Assembly: GCF_022479115.1 (NCBI RefSeq)
Contig: NZ_CP092497.1
Span: 8,618,001 to 8,682,000 of the forward strand
Origin: Amycolatopsis sp. EV170708-02-1
GTDB lineage: Bacteria; Actinomycetota; Actinomycetes; Mycobacteriales; Pseudonocardiaceae
DNA length: 64,000 bases
Reading direction: 5' to 3'
Part shown: positions 1 to 9,338 of the stretch, in pieces
Position numbering within the stretch: position 1 is the first letter of the stretch
Layout of the letters: each line of letters opens with the position of its first letter
Made by a program: the position numbers and the translations under genes
The notes under the pieces: model-generated
The model's database searches: none
Seen by the model: only the letters and a program-made list of their open reading frames with translations
What the model was told of the DNA's origin: nothing

Positions 1-487
1 GGCCCGCGCCCAGCGGCAGCGATTCGGCCAGGTCCGGTTCCTCGTCGCGGCCCATCGCGATCTCGAGCGAGCCGCCGCCGATGTCGAGCACCAGCAGCTT
101 GCCCGCCGACCAGCCGAACCAGCGGCGCACGGCGAGGAAGGTGAGCCGGGACTCGTCGATCCCGGAAAGCACCTGGAGTTCGACTCCGGTCTGCTCCTGG
201 ACCTTCGCCAGCACCTTCGGGGCGTTCTTGGCTTCGCGGACCGCGGAGGTGGCGAACGCCATGACCTCTTCGCAGCCGAGCCGGGCCGCGGCCGCCTTCG
301 CCGATTCGACCGCGCGTACGAGGCTGTCCGCGCCCGCGCGGCTCAGGTCGCCGTTGCGGGTGATCTGCTCGGCGAGGCGGAGGACGGCCTTTTCGGAATG
401 CATCGGGGTCGGGTGGGCGCCACGGTGGGCGTCGACCACGAGCAGGTGGACGGTGTTGGAACCGACGTCGAGTACCCCTAGGCGCAC
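1..487 (-). CDS. ppx: Exopolyphosphatase / Ppx-GppA family phosphatase, N-terminal part
   Basis: The gene runs off the left edge, so only about the first 162 residues are visible. The GTG start at 487 gives [19 protein letters not shown], the phosphate-1 motif of the sugar-kinase/Hsp70-like actin fold, and a second glycine motif [15 protein letters not shown] lies near residues 140-155. The family hydrolyses polyphosphate or pppGpp in the cytoplasm. Position downstream of senX3-regX3 on the same strand matches ppx1 (Rv0496) in mycobacteria and fits a phosphate-responsive role. The catalytic C-terminal half cannot be judged. Family assignment is firm; substrate (polyP versus pppGpp) is inferred. 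Confidence 0.9.
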   Translation of the reverse strand, partial: MRLGVLDVGSNTVHLLVVDAHRGAHPTPMHSEKAVLRLAEQITRNGDLSRAGADSLVRAVESAKAAAARLGCEEVMAFATSAVREAKNAPKVLAKVQEQTGVELQVLSGIDESRLTFLAVRRWFGWSAGKLLVLDIGGGSLEIAMGRDEEPDLAESLPLGAG

Positions 488-562
488 GAGCGTCTACGGT
501 ACCCGCCCCCACGTCAGGTCACGAAACCGTAACCGTGATCTGTATCGCAGGAGGCCGGGGGC

Positions 563-607
563 TGAAGGACGCTTTCCCCGCATGCGATGCGACGAAAGCG
601 TCCTTCA
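563..607. terminator. Palindrome, GAAGGACGCTTTC family, copy 1
   Basis: Perfect 14-bp arms TGAAGGACGCTTTC and GAAAGCGTCCTTCA enclose a 17-nt loop that itself can pair (CGCAT-gcg-ATGCG). It sits between the 3' end of regX3 and the start of ppx on the minus strand. Likely a terminator or RNA-stabilising hairpin. Related copies occur at 4384, 15292, 26246 and 50407. No U-tract follows. Confidence 0.6.
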
Positions 608-630
608 CCGCTCCATCCATGCCCTTCAGC

Positions 631-1320
631 TCACGTCTCGAACTTGTAGCCCAGGCCCCGGACGGTGACCAGGTGCCGGGGCGAGCCCGGGTCCGGCTCG
701 ATCTTCGACCGCAGCCGCTTCACGTGGACGTCGAGCGTCTTGGTGTCGCCGACGTAGTCCGCGCCCCACACCCGGTCGATCAGCTGCCCGCGGGTGAGCA
801 CGCGGCCCACGTTGCGCAGCAGGTACTCGAGCAGGTCGAACTCCTTGAGCGGCAAGGACACCTCCTGGCCGTCGACGGTCACCACATGCCGCTCGACGTC
901 CATCCGCACCGGCCCGGCGGTGAGCACGAGCGGGGCCAGGTCGCCTTCCGAGCCCGGCTCGCCGCCGCGGCGCAGCACCGCCCGCACCCGCGCGATGAGC
1001 TCACGGGCCGAATACGGCTTGGTGACGTAGTCGTCGGCGCCCAGTTCCAGCCCGACGACCTTGTCGATCTCGCTGTCACGCGCGGTCACCATGATCACCG
1101 GTACCGCGGACCGCTGCCTCAGCTGCTTGCAGACGTCGGTGCCGCTCATACCGGGGAGCATGAGGTCGAGCAGGACGATGTCGGCGCCGTTGCGGTCGAA
1201 CTCCTCGAGCGCCTGCTGCCCCGTCACGGCGACGGCGGCGGTGAAGCCCTCTTTGCGGAGCAAGAACGCGAGCGGGTCGGCGAACGACTCTTCGTCCTCG
1301 ACGATGAGAACCCTCGTCAC
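631..1320 (-). CDS. regX3: Response regulator RegX3 (PhoB-like, OmpR family)
   Basis: DNA-binding response regulator of 229 residues, partner of the upstream histidine kinase. The receiver domain (about 1-120) has the acidic pair in VLIVEDEE, phospho-acceptor Asp in DIVLLDLMLPG, and the conserved Lys in DDYVTKPY. The C-terminal winged helix (about 130-227) carries LPLKEFDLLEYLLRNVGRVLTRGQLIDRVWG. The GTG start at 1320 is preceded by GAGGAA and overlaps the kinase stop codon by 4 nt (GTGA), so the two are translationally coupled. In mycobacteria SenX3-RegX3 controls the phosphate-starvation response, and the ppx and gpmA neighbours match that locus. Confidence 0.95.
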   Translation of the reverse strand: MTRVLIVEDEESFADPLAFLLRKEGFTAAVAVTGQQALEEFDRNGADIVLLDLMLPGMSGTDVCKQLRQRSAVPVIMVTARDSEIDKVVGLELGADDYVTKPYSARELIARVRAVLRRGGEPGSEGDLAPLVLTAGPVRMDVERHVVTVDGQEVSLPLKEFDLLEYLLRNVGRVLTRGQLIDRVWGADYVGDTKTLDVHVKRLRSKIEPDPGSPRHLVTVRGLGYKFET

Positions 1321-2549
1321 AGGTTTCCTCCATGGTCGGGGCTTTCTTGCCCTGTTGCCACGAGACGGGGTGTCCGCTCGGGGGTCTTCTCCGGCCGGGA
1401 CACCGGCGGAGCCTGTTTCACGGGCGCGGCCGGTTCGGCGGGGATGTGCGCGGGGATGCGCAGGGTGAACGTCGACCCGGTGCCGGGACGGCTCCACAGG
1501 CCGACCGAACCGCCGTGGTTGGCGGCCACGTGCTTGACGATCGCCAGCCCCAGCCCGGTGCCGCCGGTCGCCCGCGACCGCGCCTTGTCCGCGCGGTAGA
1601 ACCGCTCGAAGACGCGCTGCTGCTCGTCCTCGGCGATCCCGATACCGCGGTCGGTCACCGCGATCTCGACCTTGCCGTCGACCAGGCGCCTGCTGATCGA
1701 CACCGGGCTGCCCGCCGGCGAGTACGCGACGGCGTTCTCCAGCAGGTTCGAAAGCGCGGTGACCATCAGCGTCCGGTCGCCCTCGATGAGCAGCCCGCTG
1801 GCCGCGTCGGTGGTGATGGTGATCTCGGCGGATTCCGCCGAAAGCGTCGTCCGGCCGAGTGCCTCGCGGACCACGGCGTCGACCTCGACGACGTTCAGGT
1901 CGGGCAGCCGCTCGGCGCCCTGCAGCCGGGACAGCGCGATCAATTCGGTGACCAGCTGGCCCAGCCGGGTCGATTCGCGGAGGATCTTGCCGCCGAAGCG
2001 GCGGACCTCCTCGGTGTCCTCCGCGGCGTCGAGGACGGCCTCGGTGAGCAGCGCGATCGCGCCCACCGGCGTCTTCAGCTCGTGGCTCACGTTCGCGACG
2101 AAGTCCCGCCGGACGGCTTCGAGCCGGATCGCCTCGGAGTGGTCGACGGCCTCGACCACGGTGAACCCGTCGCCGAGCGGGCGGACCTCGCCGAGGACGG
2201 CCTCGGGCTGACGGCCCCTCGCCTCCAGCGGGGACAGGTCGATCTCCATCGGCTCGTCGGTCTCGACCACCTGCTCGGCGGCCTTGCGGGCCCGCGGATC
2301 GGCCTGGTTGACCTTCACCAGCCCCAGCTCGTAGGCGCGCGGATTGTGCAGGACCATGTCGCCGAACTTGTTGAGGACGACGACGCCGTTGTTGCTGGAC
2401 CGCACGAGGCGTTCCAGCAGTTCGGCCACGGTGGGGCCGATCGGCCGCCGCTCCTCGCGGCGGGCACGGCCCCTCGCGATCAGGAAGCCGAAAACCACAC
2501 CGACGATCAGTCCGCCGACGGCCAGGGCGAGTGCAACAGGCGTGGTCAC
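1317..2549 (-). CDS. senX3: Sensor histidine kinase SenX3
   Basis: Membrane-bound sensor kinase of 410 residues. An N-terminal membrane segment (LALAVGGLIVGVVFGFLIA) is followed by a PAS-like region (about 45-135) with VVVLNKFGDMVLHN, then HisKA with the phospho-acceptor His in FVANVSHELKTPVGAI, then HATPase with N-box NLLENAV, G1 DRGIGI and G2 TGLGLAIVKHV. The C-terminus is Pro-rich. It starts with GTG and is cotranscribed with regX3. A PHO-box-like repeat lies about 85-115 bp upstream (2633-2665). Expected to phosphorylate RegX3 under low phosphate. Confidence 0.94.
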   Translation of the reverse strand: MTTPVALALAVGGLIVGVVFGFLIARGRARREERRPIGPTVAELLERLVRSSNNGVVVLNKFGDMVLHNPRAYELGLVKVNQADPRARKAAEQVVETDEPMEIDLSPLEARGRQPEAVLGEVRPLGDGFTVVEAVDHSEAIRLEAVRRDFVANVSHELKTPVGAIALLTEAVLDAAEDTEEVRRFGGKILRESTRLGQLVTELIALSRLQGAERLPDLNVVEVDAVVREALGRTTLSAESAEITITTDAASGLLIEGDRTLMVTALSNLLENAVAYSPAGSPVSISRRLVDGKVEIAVTDRGIGIAEDEQQRVFERFYRADKARSRATGGTGLGLAIVKHVAANHGGSVGLWSRPGTGSTFTLRIPAHIPAEPAAPVKQAPPVSRPEKTPERTPRLVATGQESPDHGGNL

Positions 2550-2632
2550 AGGGGAATCGTAAGCGCGTGGGTAGTCTTTTGGCCTAGTCCCGGCCGCGTA
2601 CTCGTGATGCCTATGACACCTGGAGACACCCT

Positions 2633-2665
2633 GTTCGCCTGCAGGTCAGCCGCCGTTCACGTGGC
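2633..2665 (+). promoter_or_regulatory. PHO-box-like triple 11-bp direct repeat
   Basis: Three consecutive 11-bp units begin GTTCGCC, GGTCAGC and GTTCACG, each followed by a 4-nt spacer. This is the arrangement of PhoP/RegX3 boxes in actinomycetes (GTTCACC repeats at 11-bp pitch). It lies in the 272-bp gap between senX3 (minus) and the LuxR-type gene (plus). Suggests RegX3 autoregulation. Match to consensus is imperfect. Confidence 0.4.
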
Positions 2666-2821
2666 CGATCCCTGGCCGAGACCTCGTGGGTGAGGCGGGT
2701 CACCCGAAACGGGGACATCGTCGCCGTGTGATGCCCGGATCCCGACTTTCGTCGTGACTATCCACAGGCGAATAGCGACGTTCCCGTCACGGTCCCCGGG
2801 GAATGTTGGAAGACTGTCGCC

Positions 2822-3469
2822 GTGGAACTCGTCAGTGACATCTCCCTGATTCGCGGAGAAGAAGAGCTGTTCGACCGGACGGCTCATCTGTTCGTCGCGG
2901 CGACCGACATCGCGTGCGCGGCCGACGACCTCTACACGTGGGCGCTTTCGCGGCCGTCGCTCACGCGGCAGGGCGAACGGCTCGTGCACGACAAGCGGAT
3001 CCGCAAGCTGTACCGCCCCGGCGTCCTGCTGAACGAGCAGACCGCGCAGCATCTGCACCACCTGTCCGGGCTGGGCGCGCAGATCAGGATCGGCACCGAG
3101 GAGATCAACGAGACGATCCTGCTCGACGAGCGGGTCGCGATCATGGCCGGCGACGAGGGCAAGGCGGTGCGCTCCTACAGCGTCATCTCGCGGCCCGAGC
3201 TGGTGCAGGGCATCCTGTCGCTGTTCGAAACCGCCTGGCTCGCGTCCACCACCCTGGAGACGTTCGACGCGCGGTTCGCCGACATCCGGATGGAGGCACC
3301 GCAGATCCTCGAGTTCCTGACCACCGGCTGCAAGGACGAGAAGGCCGCGAAGAGCCTCGGAATGGGCGTGCGCACCTATCAGCGTCGCGTCTCGGAGCTG
3401 CTGGTCGCGCTCGGCGTGACGTCGCGCCTGCAGGTCGACGCGCGGGCACGGGAACTCGGCCTGCTGTGA
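2822..3469 (+). CDS. LuxR-type helix-turn-helix transcriptional regulator
   Basis: Cytoplasmic regulator of 215 residues with a GTG start. The N-terminal 150 residues form a TrmB/phospholipase-D-like effector region (ISLIRGEEELFDRTAHLFVAA, then a middle part that ends in ETFDARFADIRMEAPQILE). The C-terminus (about 160-215) is a LuxR-type HTH: ILEFLTTGCKDEKAAKSLGMGVRTYQRRVSELLVALGVTSR. There is no receiver phospho-site. The next gene overlaps it by 4 nt (GTGA), so the regulator and a lipoprotein form one operon. This pair sits between senX3 and gpmA, a place not occupied in mycobacteria as far as I recall. Target genes are unknown. Confidence 0.8.
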   Translation: MELVSDISLIRGEEELFDRTAHLFVAATDIACAADDLYTWALSRPSLTRQGERLVHDKRIRKLYRPGVLLNEQTAQHLHHLSGLGAQIRIGTEEINETILLDERVAIMAGDEGKAVRSYSVISRPELVQGILSLFETAWLASTTLETFDARFADIRMEAPQILEFLTTGCKDEKAAKSLGMGVRTYQRRVSELLVALGVTSRLQVDARARELGLL

Positions 3470-4383
3470 AGCGCTGGGCGGGGTTGGCCGTGCTGCTCGC
3501 GCTCGCGGGCTGCACCACCACGGTCTCCGGCACCGCCCGGCCCGAACCGGAGAGCCCGCCCGCGAATCTCGCGCTGGTCGATCCCGCTCGGACCGCATCG
3601 GTCCTGAACGCGGTGAAGACGGCCGCCGAAGCGGTGTTCTCCTACGACAGCACGGCCGTGCCCGCCTACGAGAAGGCGCTCGCCGACAACGTGACGCCGG
3701 GCGCGCGCGACGAGCTGGCGAAACTGTTCGCCGAGGTCCGGAAATCGCCCGAGCCGGTCAAGCTCGTGACCAAGGTGATCGTCTCGGCGGCGATCGAGCA
3801 GACGCCGGACAAGGCGCGGGTGCTGACCATGCTCGACCAGAGCAGCACCAGGGCCGGTGCCACCAGCAAGGGCGTCGCGTCGGTGCTGCTCGCGGCCGTG
3901 CGCGAGGGTGACCGCTGGCGGATCGGCGAGGTCAAGGTGAATCCGGCGGACTCCCCGCCCGCGGCGGAGAAGCCGGGCGCGGGCGACCGGGTGTTCGCGA
4001 GGGTGCGCGATTCCGCGCGCGATGGTGCGCTGCGTGCCGCGGAAGCCCTGCTGAACGTGAATCCGGCCGACCCCGAAGGCACGTACGCCCGCTACGAGTC
4101 CGTGTCGACCGGGCAGCTGCTGACCCAGTTTCAGCAGGACAAGGCGGCGCGGCTGAACCAGATCCGGTCCGGGGGCACGAAGGCGTCGCTGGCGCCGAAC
4201 CCGGCCGCCGCGGTCATGGAGGTCGTGGACGACAAGGCGAGTGTGCTGCTCTTCGCGACGTCGGACGTCACGGACGCGGCCGGGCAGGCGACGAAGCGGT
4301 ACCTGCCGCTCGTCCTGCGCCTCCAGCGGCTGCCGGACGGGTGGAAGGCGGCGGGCGTCGAGTCGGTCCAGCCCCTGCCCTGA
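3466..4383 (+). CDS. Putative lipoprotein of unknown function
   Basis: The GTG start at 3466 (overlapping the preceding stop) gives a 305-residue precursor with a lipoprotein signal: KRW, a hydrophobic stretch, and lipobox LALAGC with the lipid-attachment Cys near residue 16. The mature part has two similar-looking segments (about 35-165 and 180-305), each ending in a strand-rich stretch typical of Mce-associated/NTF2-like extracytoplasmic domains (DRWRIGEVKVN; DGWKAAGVESVQ). Probably anchored on the outer face of the membrane. Coupled to the LuxR-type regulator. No enzymatic motif seen. Confidence 0.75.
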   Translation: MKRWAGLAVLLALAGCTTTVSGTARPEPESPPANLALVDPARTASVLNAVKTAAEAVFSYDSTAVPAYEKALADNVTPGARDELAKLFAEVRKSPEPVKLVTKVIVSAAIEQTPDKARVLTMLDQSSTRAGATSKGVASVLLAAVREGDRWRIGEVKVNPADSPPAAEKPGAGDRVFARVRDSARDGALRAAEALLNVNPADPEGTYARYESVSTGQLLTQFQQDKAARLNQIRSGGTKASLAPNPAAAVMEVVDDKASVLLFATSDVTDAAGQATKRYLPLVLRLQRLPDGWKAAGVESVQPLP

Positions 4384-4460
4384 GCTGAAGGACGCTTTCC
4401 CCGCGTCTCATGCGATGAAGGGAGCTTTCACCGCGTGAGATGCGGTGAAAGCTCCCTTCA
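4384..4460. terminator. Palindrome, GAAGGACGCTTTC family, copy 2 (one and a half units)
   Basis: A perfect 19-bp stem (4416-4434 with 4442-4460; arm starts TGAAGGGAGCTTTCACCGC) has a 7-nt loop. It is preceded by a further half unit, GCTGAAGGACGCTTTC, at 4384-4399. Compared with copy 1 the stem carries GGGAG/CTCCC in place of GGACG/CGTCC, changed on both arms. It lies between convergent genes and probably works as a bidirectional terminator. Confidence 0.65.
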
Positions 4461-4474
4461 GCAATCTGGGGAGG

Positions 4475-5224
4475 TCAGCGGCCCTGGTTCGCCACGGCGG
4501 CCGCGGCTTCCTTGGCGGCCTCCGGGTCCAGGTAGGTCCCGCCGGCGGTGACCGGCTTGAGGTCTTCGGTCAGGTCGTAGCGCAGCGGGATACCGGTCGG
4601 GATGTTGAGCCCGGCGATCGCGTCGTCGGAGATGCCGTCAAGATGCTTCACCAGCGCGCGCAGCGAGTTCCCGTGCGCGGCGACCAGCACGGTCTTGCCC
4701 GCGCGCAGATCCGGCACGATCTCGGACTCCCAGTACGGCAGCAGCCGCGCGACGACGTCCTTGAGGCATTCGGTCAGCGGGGCGGCGTCGCCGAGGTCGG
4801 CGTAACGCGCGTCGCCCACCTGGCTGAACTCGTCGGCCGGGTCGATCGGGGGCGGCGGGGTGTCGTAGGAGCGGCGCCAGAGCATGAACTGCTCCTCGCC
4901 GAACTCGTCGAGGGTCTGCTTCTTGTTCTTGCCCTGCAGCGCGCCGTAGTGCCGCTCGTTGAGGCGCCAGTCGCGCTTCACCGGGATCCAGTGCCGGTCG
5001 GCGGCGTCGAGCGCCAGGTTGGCGGTCGAGATCGCCCGGCGCATCAGCGAGGTGTGCACGACGTCCGGCAGCAGGCCGGACTCCGCGAGGAGCTGCCCGC
5101 CCTTGCGCGCCTCCTGCTCGCCCTGCTCCGACAGCGGCACGTCCACCCAGCCGGTGAACAGGTTTTCCGCGTTCCACGTGCTCTGCCCGTGACGCAGCAG
5201 CACCAGAGTCCCAAGCTCAGCCAT
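4475..5224 (-). CDS. gpmA: 2,3-bisphosphoglycerate-dependent phosphoglycerate mutase
   Basis: Glycolytic/gluconeogenic enzyme of 249 residues interconverting 3- and 2-phosphoglycerate. The catalytic motif [20 protein letters not shown] is at about 7-26 (phospho-His in RHG). [17 protein letters not shown] carries the catalytic Glu region, and [14 protein letters not shown] the second catalytic His near residue 185. Length matches the family. Location near senX3 matches gpm1 (Rv0489). It converges on the lipoprotein gene and ends next to a family-type palindrome. Confidence 0.97.
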   Translation of the reverse strand: MAELGTLVLLRHGQSTWNAENLFTGWVDVPLSEQGEQEARKGGQLLAESGLLPDVVHTSLMRRAISTANLALDAADRHWIPVKRDWRLNERHYGALQGKNKKQTLDEFGEEQFMLWRRSYDTPPPPIDPADEFSQVGDARYADLGDAAPLTECLKDVVARLLPYWESEIVPDLRAGKTVLVAAHGNSLRALVKHLDGISDDAIAGLNIPTGIPLRYDLTEDLKPVTAGGTYLDPEAAKEAAAAVANQGR

Positions 5225-5599
5225 GGGGTTCAGCCTGCCAGAGGGAGCGGAAGCGCCGGTCAGAGGGCCGCACTCGACCTTGTTTCTACGGAGAGTGCGT
5301 TACCCGTGAGTAACACCTTCACCCGTCCAGAAGACGGGTTGCCAACAAGTCCCGATCCCCGGAAATCAGGCTGCACTCCGTTATCCCGGTTTTCGAAGTT
5401 CACTCGAACGGAGTAACCGGTAGTCTTGTGATTACAGGTGGAGATCTGACAGGTTGACTACGTCCCGCGCGGCCGGATTCCACGCACTCCCCGGCTCGAC
5501 GTGGGTGACGACCGCGACTCGTCTCCCCCCTGCCGAGTCGCGGCGCCCGCCGGCCCCGTTGGCATCCCCCTCGTCACCGGGTCCACCTTGGCGGGAACT
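5225..5599. other. Intergenic region upstream of gpmA
   Basis: About 375 bp without a convincing gene. It holds two small inverted repeats: ACCCGTC-cagaa-GACGGGT near 5322-5340, and ACTCCGTT (5375-5382) paired with AACGGAGT (5407-5414). The gpmA promoter must lie here. A TTG-started reading frame from 5454 with GGTGGAG in front runs antisense through the DUF4349 gene and was not accepted. Confidence 0.4.
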
Positions 5600-6585
5600 T
5601 CAGCGGGGCGGCTCGAGATCGCGACTCCCCCCTCCCTCGAGCCGTCCCGCCTGTTCATCTTCGGGGGCCGCAAAGTCCAGCGGAGGCGCGGACGGCAGAT
5701 CCGAAGCGGTCGCCATCGCGGGTTCCGCCGGACGGCGCCGCTTGCGCAGCCACCACACCAGCGCGGCCGCGGGAACGCCGAAGACCAGCAGGAACGGCGC
5801 CATCGCGCCGATCGCGGTCAGGAGGCCGCCGCCGAAGGTCAGGAAAGCGTCCCAGCCGCCGGCCAGCCCGCCGAGGAAGCCGCTGCGGGACTCCTCCGCC
5901 GCCGCGACCGTCTCCGCCTTCACCTGCAACGAGATCGTCGACATGGCGACACTGCCCGCCAGGCTTTCGCGACGCTTCTGGAGTGACTCGAGTTCGGCTT
6001 CCCGGCTCGTCAGCTCGCTCTCCACCGAGGCGATCTCCGAAACCGACGTCGCCCTCGCGAGCAGCGCGCGGATGCGCTCGACGCTCGCCCGCTGGGTGGC
6101 CAGCCGCGATTCGATGTCGACCATCTGCTCGGTCACGTCCGTCGCGGTGACCTCGCGTTTCACCTGCTTCCCGAGCTTCCCGAGCTGGTCCAGCACACCG
6201 TCGAGGCGTTCGGAGGGCACGATGACGTTGACCGACGCCCGCTTCTCCTGGGTGCTCTCCTGCCCGGTGTAGCCGGCGGCGCCCTGGGTGATGACGCGCA
6301 CCTGCGAGATCACGTCGGCGACGTTCGGGGCGGTGAGCTCCAGGCTCGCCGTGCGCACCAGCTTGCGGTCGGTGATCCCCGGCTGCCCCGCGGGCGCGGG
6401 GCCTTGCCCGAACCCGCGCTGTCGGTGGCTTCCTTCTTGGGCGCACCTTGGTTCGGCGCCGCTTGCTTCGTGTCGGCCGACATCGGCATCGCGGCCGACT
6501 CGCTGCTGCCGGAATCGTTCGCCGAGCAGCCCGCCAGCGCCAGCACGATGCCGGCCGCGGCGGCCCATCTCAATCCCTTGTGCAT
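5600..6585 (-). pseudogene. DUF4349 lipoprotein, interrupted by one apparent frameshift
   Basis: The ATG at 6585 has a strong GGAGGGAG ribosome site and starts a lipoprotein signal, MHKGLRWAAAAGIVLALAGC, followed by a Ser/Ala-rich linker. The rest of the protein is in another frame: ITDRKLVRTASLELTAPNV, a DUF4349 domain with a long coiled coil (VDIESRLATQRASVERIRALL onward), one membrane helix (AIGAMAPFLLVFGVPAAALVWWL) and a basic cytoplasmic tail. One extra G in the GGGG run at 6398-6401 would join SGKAP directly to APAGQPGITD. This is therefore either a 1-nt deletion in the strain or a sequencing indel. DUF4349 proteins are membrane-anchored and uncharacterised. Confidence 0.8.
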
Positions 6586-6653
6586 CAAAACCGTCTCCCT
6601 CCAGTGCTGCGGAAAGAGACGGAACGGACGACGGTGCCGTTGCACCGTTCGGG

Positions 6654-7169
6654 TCACGAGTCGGTCAAGGCTCCGGGTTCGTGCCCGTTCGAAGGCTCGA
6701 CGAGATGTTTGAACGCCTGGAGGTTCGCGAGCGACTCGCCACGGGAAACGCGCCAATCCCATTCGCGTTTGATCGATTCCGCGAAGCCGAGCTCCAGCAA
6801 CGTGTTGAAATCGCCGTCGGCGGCTTCCAGCACCTGCCCGAGGATCTTGTCCAATTCGGCTTCGGTGACCGTGTCCAGGCCGAACCGGCCGACCAGGTAG
6901 ATATCGCCCATCGCGTCCACGGTGTAGTGCACGCCGTACAGCTTCGCGTTGCGGCGCAACAGAAAGCGGTAAACGTCCTCATGGGACTCATCAGGACGGC
7001 GGCAGACGAAGGCTTCGACGGCGAAAGCGTGGTCACCGGCGACCAGCCAGCAGTTGGTCTGCAGCTTCTTGGTGCCGGGCAACGTGACGAAATACTTTCC
7101 CTCGCCACGCCTTTCGTATTCCAGGCCCGCACTGTCCAAAGAGGACCGCAAGGTCTCGTCGAGCGTCAA
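6654..7169 (-). CDS. YbjN domain-containing protein
   Basis: A 171-residue cytoplasmic protein. The TTG start at 7169 is chosen because GGAGGTGG precedes it and TTGA overlaps the mshA stop. It opens [21 protein letters not shown] and shows the YbjN/TY3-like fold pattern: [66 protein letters not shown]. The mycobacterial equivalent is Rv0487, also directly after mshA. YbjN-like domains resemble type III secretion chaperones; the actinobacterial function is not established. Translational coupling to mshA suggests a link to mycothiol metabolism, an inference from context only. Confidence 0.85.
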   Translation of the reverse strand: MTLDETLRSSLDSAGLEYERRGEGKYFVTLPGTKKLQTNCWLVAGDHAFAVEAFVCRRPDESHEDVYRFLLRRNAKLYGVHYTVDAMGDIYLVGRFGLDTVTEAELDKILGQVLEAADGDFNTLLELGFAESIKREWDWRVSRGESLANLQAFKHLVEPSNGHEPGALTDS

Positions 7170-8470
7170 ACCGCCACCTCCGCGCGCTGTTCGAGGGCAC
7201 GCCGGAACGCGCCGGTCGCCTGAGCGTACGTGTCCAGCAGGCGGTCCGTCGTCCGGCGCCACGAGAAGCGCCGCGCGTGGACGACGGCGTTGGCCGAAAG
7301 CTCGGCCCGCCGATCGGGCCGCAACGCGATGTTCGCGAGCGCGCCCGCCCAGTCCTTCGCGTCGTGTGAGGGCACGAGCAGCCCGGAGACACCGTGCGGG
7401 ACGGCGACCGGCAGCCCGCCGACCTCGGCCGCGATCACCGGCGTCCCGCAGGCCTGCGCTTCGAGCGCGACCAGCCCGAACGACTCGTTGTAGCTCGGGA
7501 CGGCGACGACGTCGGCCGCCCGGTAGACGTCGACCAGCGACTGGCCTGGCTGCGGCGGCATGAACCGGGTCTGCGCCTCGATCCCGAGGGAACCGGCCAG
7601 TTCGCGCAGGGCCTGCGGCTGCTCCAGCCCGGTCCCGGACGGACCACCGACGATCAGCACCACCAGCCGCGACGCCAGCTCCGGCCGCTCGCGCAGCATT
7701 TCGGCCGCGGCCAGCAGGAGGACGTCCGGCGCCTTCAACGGCTGGATGCGGCCCGCGAAGGCCAGCACGATCGCGTCCGTCGGGAGCCCCAGCGCCCGGC
7801 GCGAGGCGGCCTGGGAGCCGGGCGTGAAGCGGTCGAGGTCGACGCCCGGCGGGATGGCGTGCACGGCGTGCGGGTCGGCTTCGTACAGCTCGATCAGCTC
7901 ACGGGCCTCGACTCTGGTGTTCGCGACCAGGCAGTCCGCCTCCTCGACCACCTGCTCCTCGCCGATCACCCGGGTGCGCGGCTCGGGGGTGTCGCCTTCG
8001 GCCAACGCGGCGTTCTTGACCTTCGCCAGGGTGTGCGCGGTGTGCACCAGCGGCACGCCCCAGCGGTCGCGGGCGAGCCAGCCCGCCTGGCCGGAAAGCC
8101 AGTAGTGCGAATGGATGAGGTCGTAGTAGCCCGGTTCGTGGAACGCCTCGGCCCGCAGCACGCCGGCGGTGAAGGCGCACAGCTGCGCGGGCAGCTCGTC
8201 GCGCCCCAGCGGCTCGAACGGCCCGGCCGGGATGTGCCGGACGAGCACGCCGGGCGCCAGTTCGGCGATCGGCGGCTGATCCGAGGACGTGGCCCGCGTG
8301 AACACCTCGACCTCGACGCCCCGGCGGGCCATCTCGGTGGCCGTCTGGCTCACGTAGACGTTCATGCCGCCGGCGTCGCCGGTACCCGGCTGCTCCAGCG
8401 GAGAAGTGTGCAACGACAGCACCGCGACGCGCCTGGGCGCGGCGTCGAACCCGTGCAGAGGGATCGTCAC
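7166..8470 (-). CDS. mshA: D-inositol-3-phosphate glycosyltransferase MshA
   Basis: GT-B glycosyltransferase (GT4) of 434 residues that makes 1-O-(N-acetylglucosaminyl)-inositol-3-phosphate from UDP-GlcNAc, the first step of mycothiol synthesis. The N-terminal domain has [20 protein letters not shown], the glycine loop that binds UDP-GlcNAc. The C-terminal domain has [15 protein letters not shown], and the donor-binding EX7E-type motif is in [19 protein letters not shown]. Length matches mycobacterial MshA (Rv0486). Downstream YbjN gene is coupled. Confidence 0.97.
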   Translation of the reverse strand: MTIPLHGFDAAPRRVAVLSLHTSPLEQPGTGDAGGMNVYVSQTATEMARRGVEVEVFTRATSSDQPPIAELAPGVLVRHIPAGPFEPLGRDELPAQLCAFTAGVLRAEAFHEPGYYDLIHSHYWLSGQAGWLARDRWGVPLVHTAHTLAKVKNAALAEGDTPEPRTRVIGEEQVVEEADCLVANTRVEARELIELYEADPHAVHAIPPGVDLDRFTPGSQAASRRALGLPTDAIVLAFAGRIQPLKAPDVLLLAAAEMLRERPELASRLVVLIVGGPSGTGLEQPQALRELAGSLGIEAQTRFMPPQPGQSLVDVYRAADVVAVPSYNESFGLVALEAQACGTPVIAAEVGGLPVAVPHGVSGLLVPSHDAKDWAGALANIALRPDRRAELSANAVVHARRFSWRRTTDRLLDTYAQATGAFRRALEQRAEVAV

Positions 8471-8491
8471 CTGGTCAACACTCCCGAAGTC

Positions 8492-9304
8492 CTACTGATC
8501 GGCGAACCCGCGCAGCAGTTCACCGAACTCGTCCGCCGCTTCGGCGAACGGCAGATGCCCCACCTCAGGTAGCCAACGCACGACGGCCCCCTGAATCTTC
8601 CCCGCCGCGTACTCCGACGCCGTCGGATCGATCACAGCGTCCGCGAGACCATGGACGATAAGTGCCGGTTTGTCCAGATCGCGAAGGACGTCCTCGCTCC
8701 CGACGTCACGCCGGAACAGCGCGGAGCGCACCGCGGGCGGCGTGGAAAGGCAGGCACCGAGCAGCGATTGGGCGAGCGTGCCGGACACCGGGGCGGCGGT
8801 CATCCGCGCGCTGAACTGCACCAACGCGGGAATCGCGACCGCCGGATCGTCCGAAAGCACCGCCGGGATGGCGTCGCGCATCGCGGGCCCGACCTTGCCG
8901 CCGGGGCGGTTCTTGCCGATTTCTGTGATAGCGCCCACAAAAACGACGCCGCCGAGCCGCGAAGAGCCGTGCACCCGGAGGTAGTCGGTGATGACCAGCC
9001 CGCCGTAGGACCAGCCGACGACGATCGCGTCCTCACCGGCGAAGTCGAGAACGGAGGCGAGATCCTCCGCCCACACCCTCGGATCGTCGTAGCCGGCGGA
9101 GGGCACTTCGGAATCCCCGTGACCTCGCAGATCCATCGCGACCAGGCGGAACCGCTCACTGAGCGCGGGATCCGCCAGCTGCGGCGCCCAGGCCCGGCCC
9201 GACTGGGCCCAGCCGTGCACGAACACGATCGGACGGGTGTTCTCGGCGCCCTCGACCCACAAACCGATCCGGGTCCCGCCGTAGCCGACTACCTCGGTCT
9301 TCAT
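8492..9304 (-). CDS. Alpha/beta hydrolase
   Basis: A 270-residue single-domain alpha/beta-hydrolase. The oxyanion region IVFVHGWAQSGRAW, nucleophile elbow GWSYGG (Ser near 97) and C-terminal catalytic His in WLPEVGHLPFAEAADEF are visible, with the acid in ALIVHGLADAVIDP. The substrate is unknown; the motif set fits esterase, haloperoxidase-like or lactonase members. It is separated from the upstream L,D-transpeptidase by a perfect palindrome and lies 21 bp upstream of mshA, so it may share a transcript with mshA. Confidence 0.85.
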   Translation of the reverse strand: MKTEVVGYGGTRIGLWVEGAENTRPIVFVHGWAQSGRAWAPQLADPALSERFRLVAMDLRGHGDSEVPSAGYDDPRVWAEDLASVLDFAGEDAIVVGWSYGGLVITDYLRVHGSSRLGGVVFVGAITEIGKNRPGGKVGPAMRDAIPAVLSDDPAVAIPALVQFSARMTAAPVSGTLAQSLLGACLSTPPAVRSALFRRDVGSEDVLRDLDKPALIVHGLADAVIDPTASEYAAGKIQGAVVRWLPEVGHLPFAEAADEFGELLRGFADQ

Positions 9305-9338
9305 GCCCGCAGCCTATGAGGTTCCGGTATGCGTGGGG

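Noticed and set aside
5454..6272. TTG-started plus frame with GGTGGAG upstream
   Set aside because: Beyond about 5600 it is fully antisense to the DUF4349 gene and has Arg/Ser/Pro-rich composition; no family motif.
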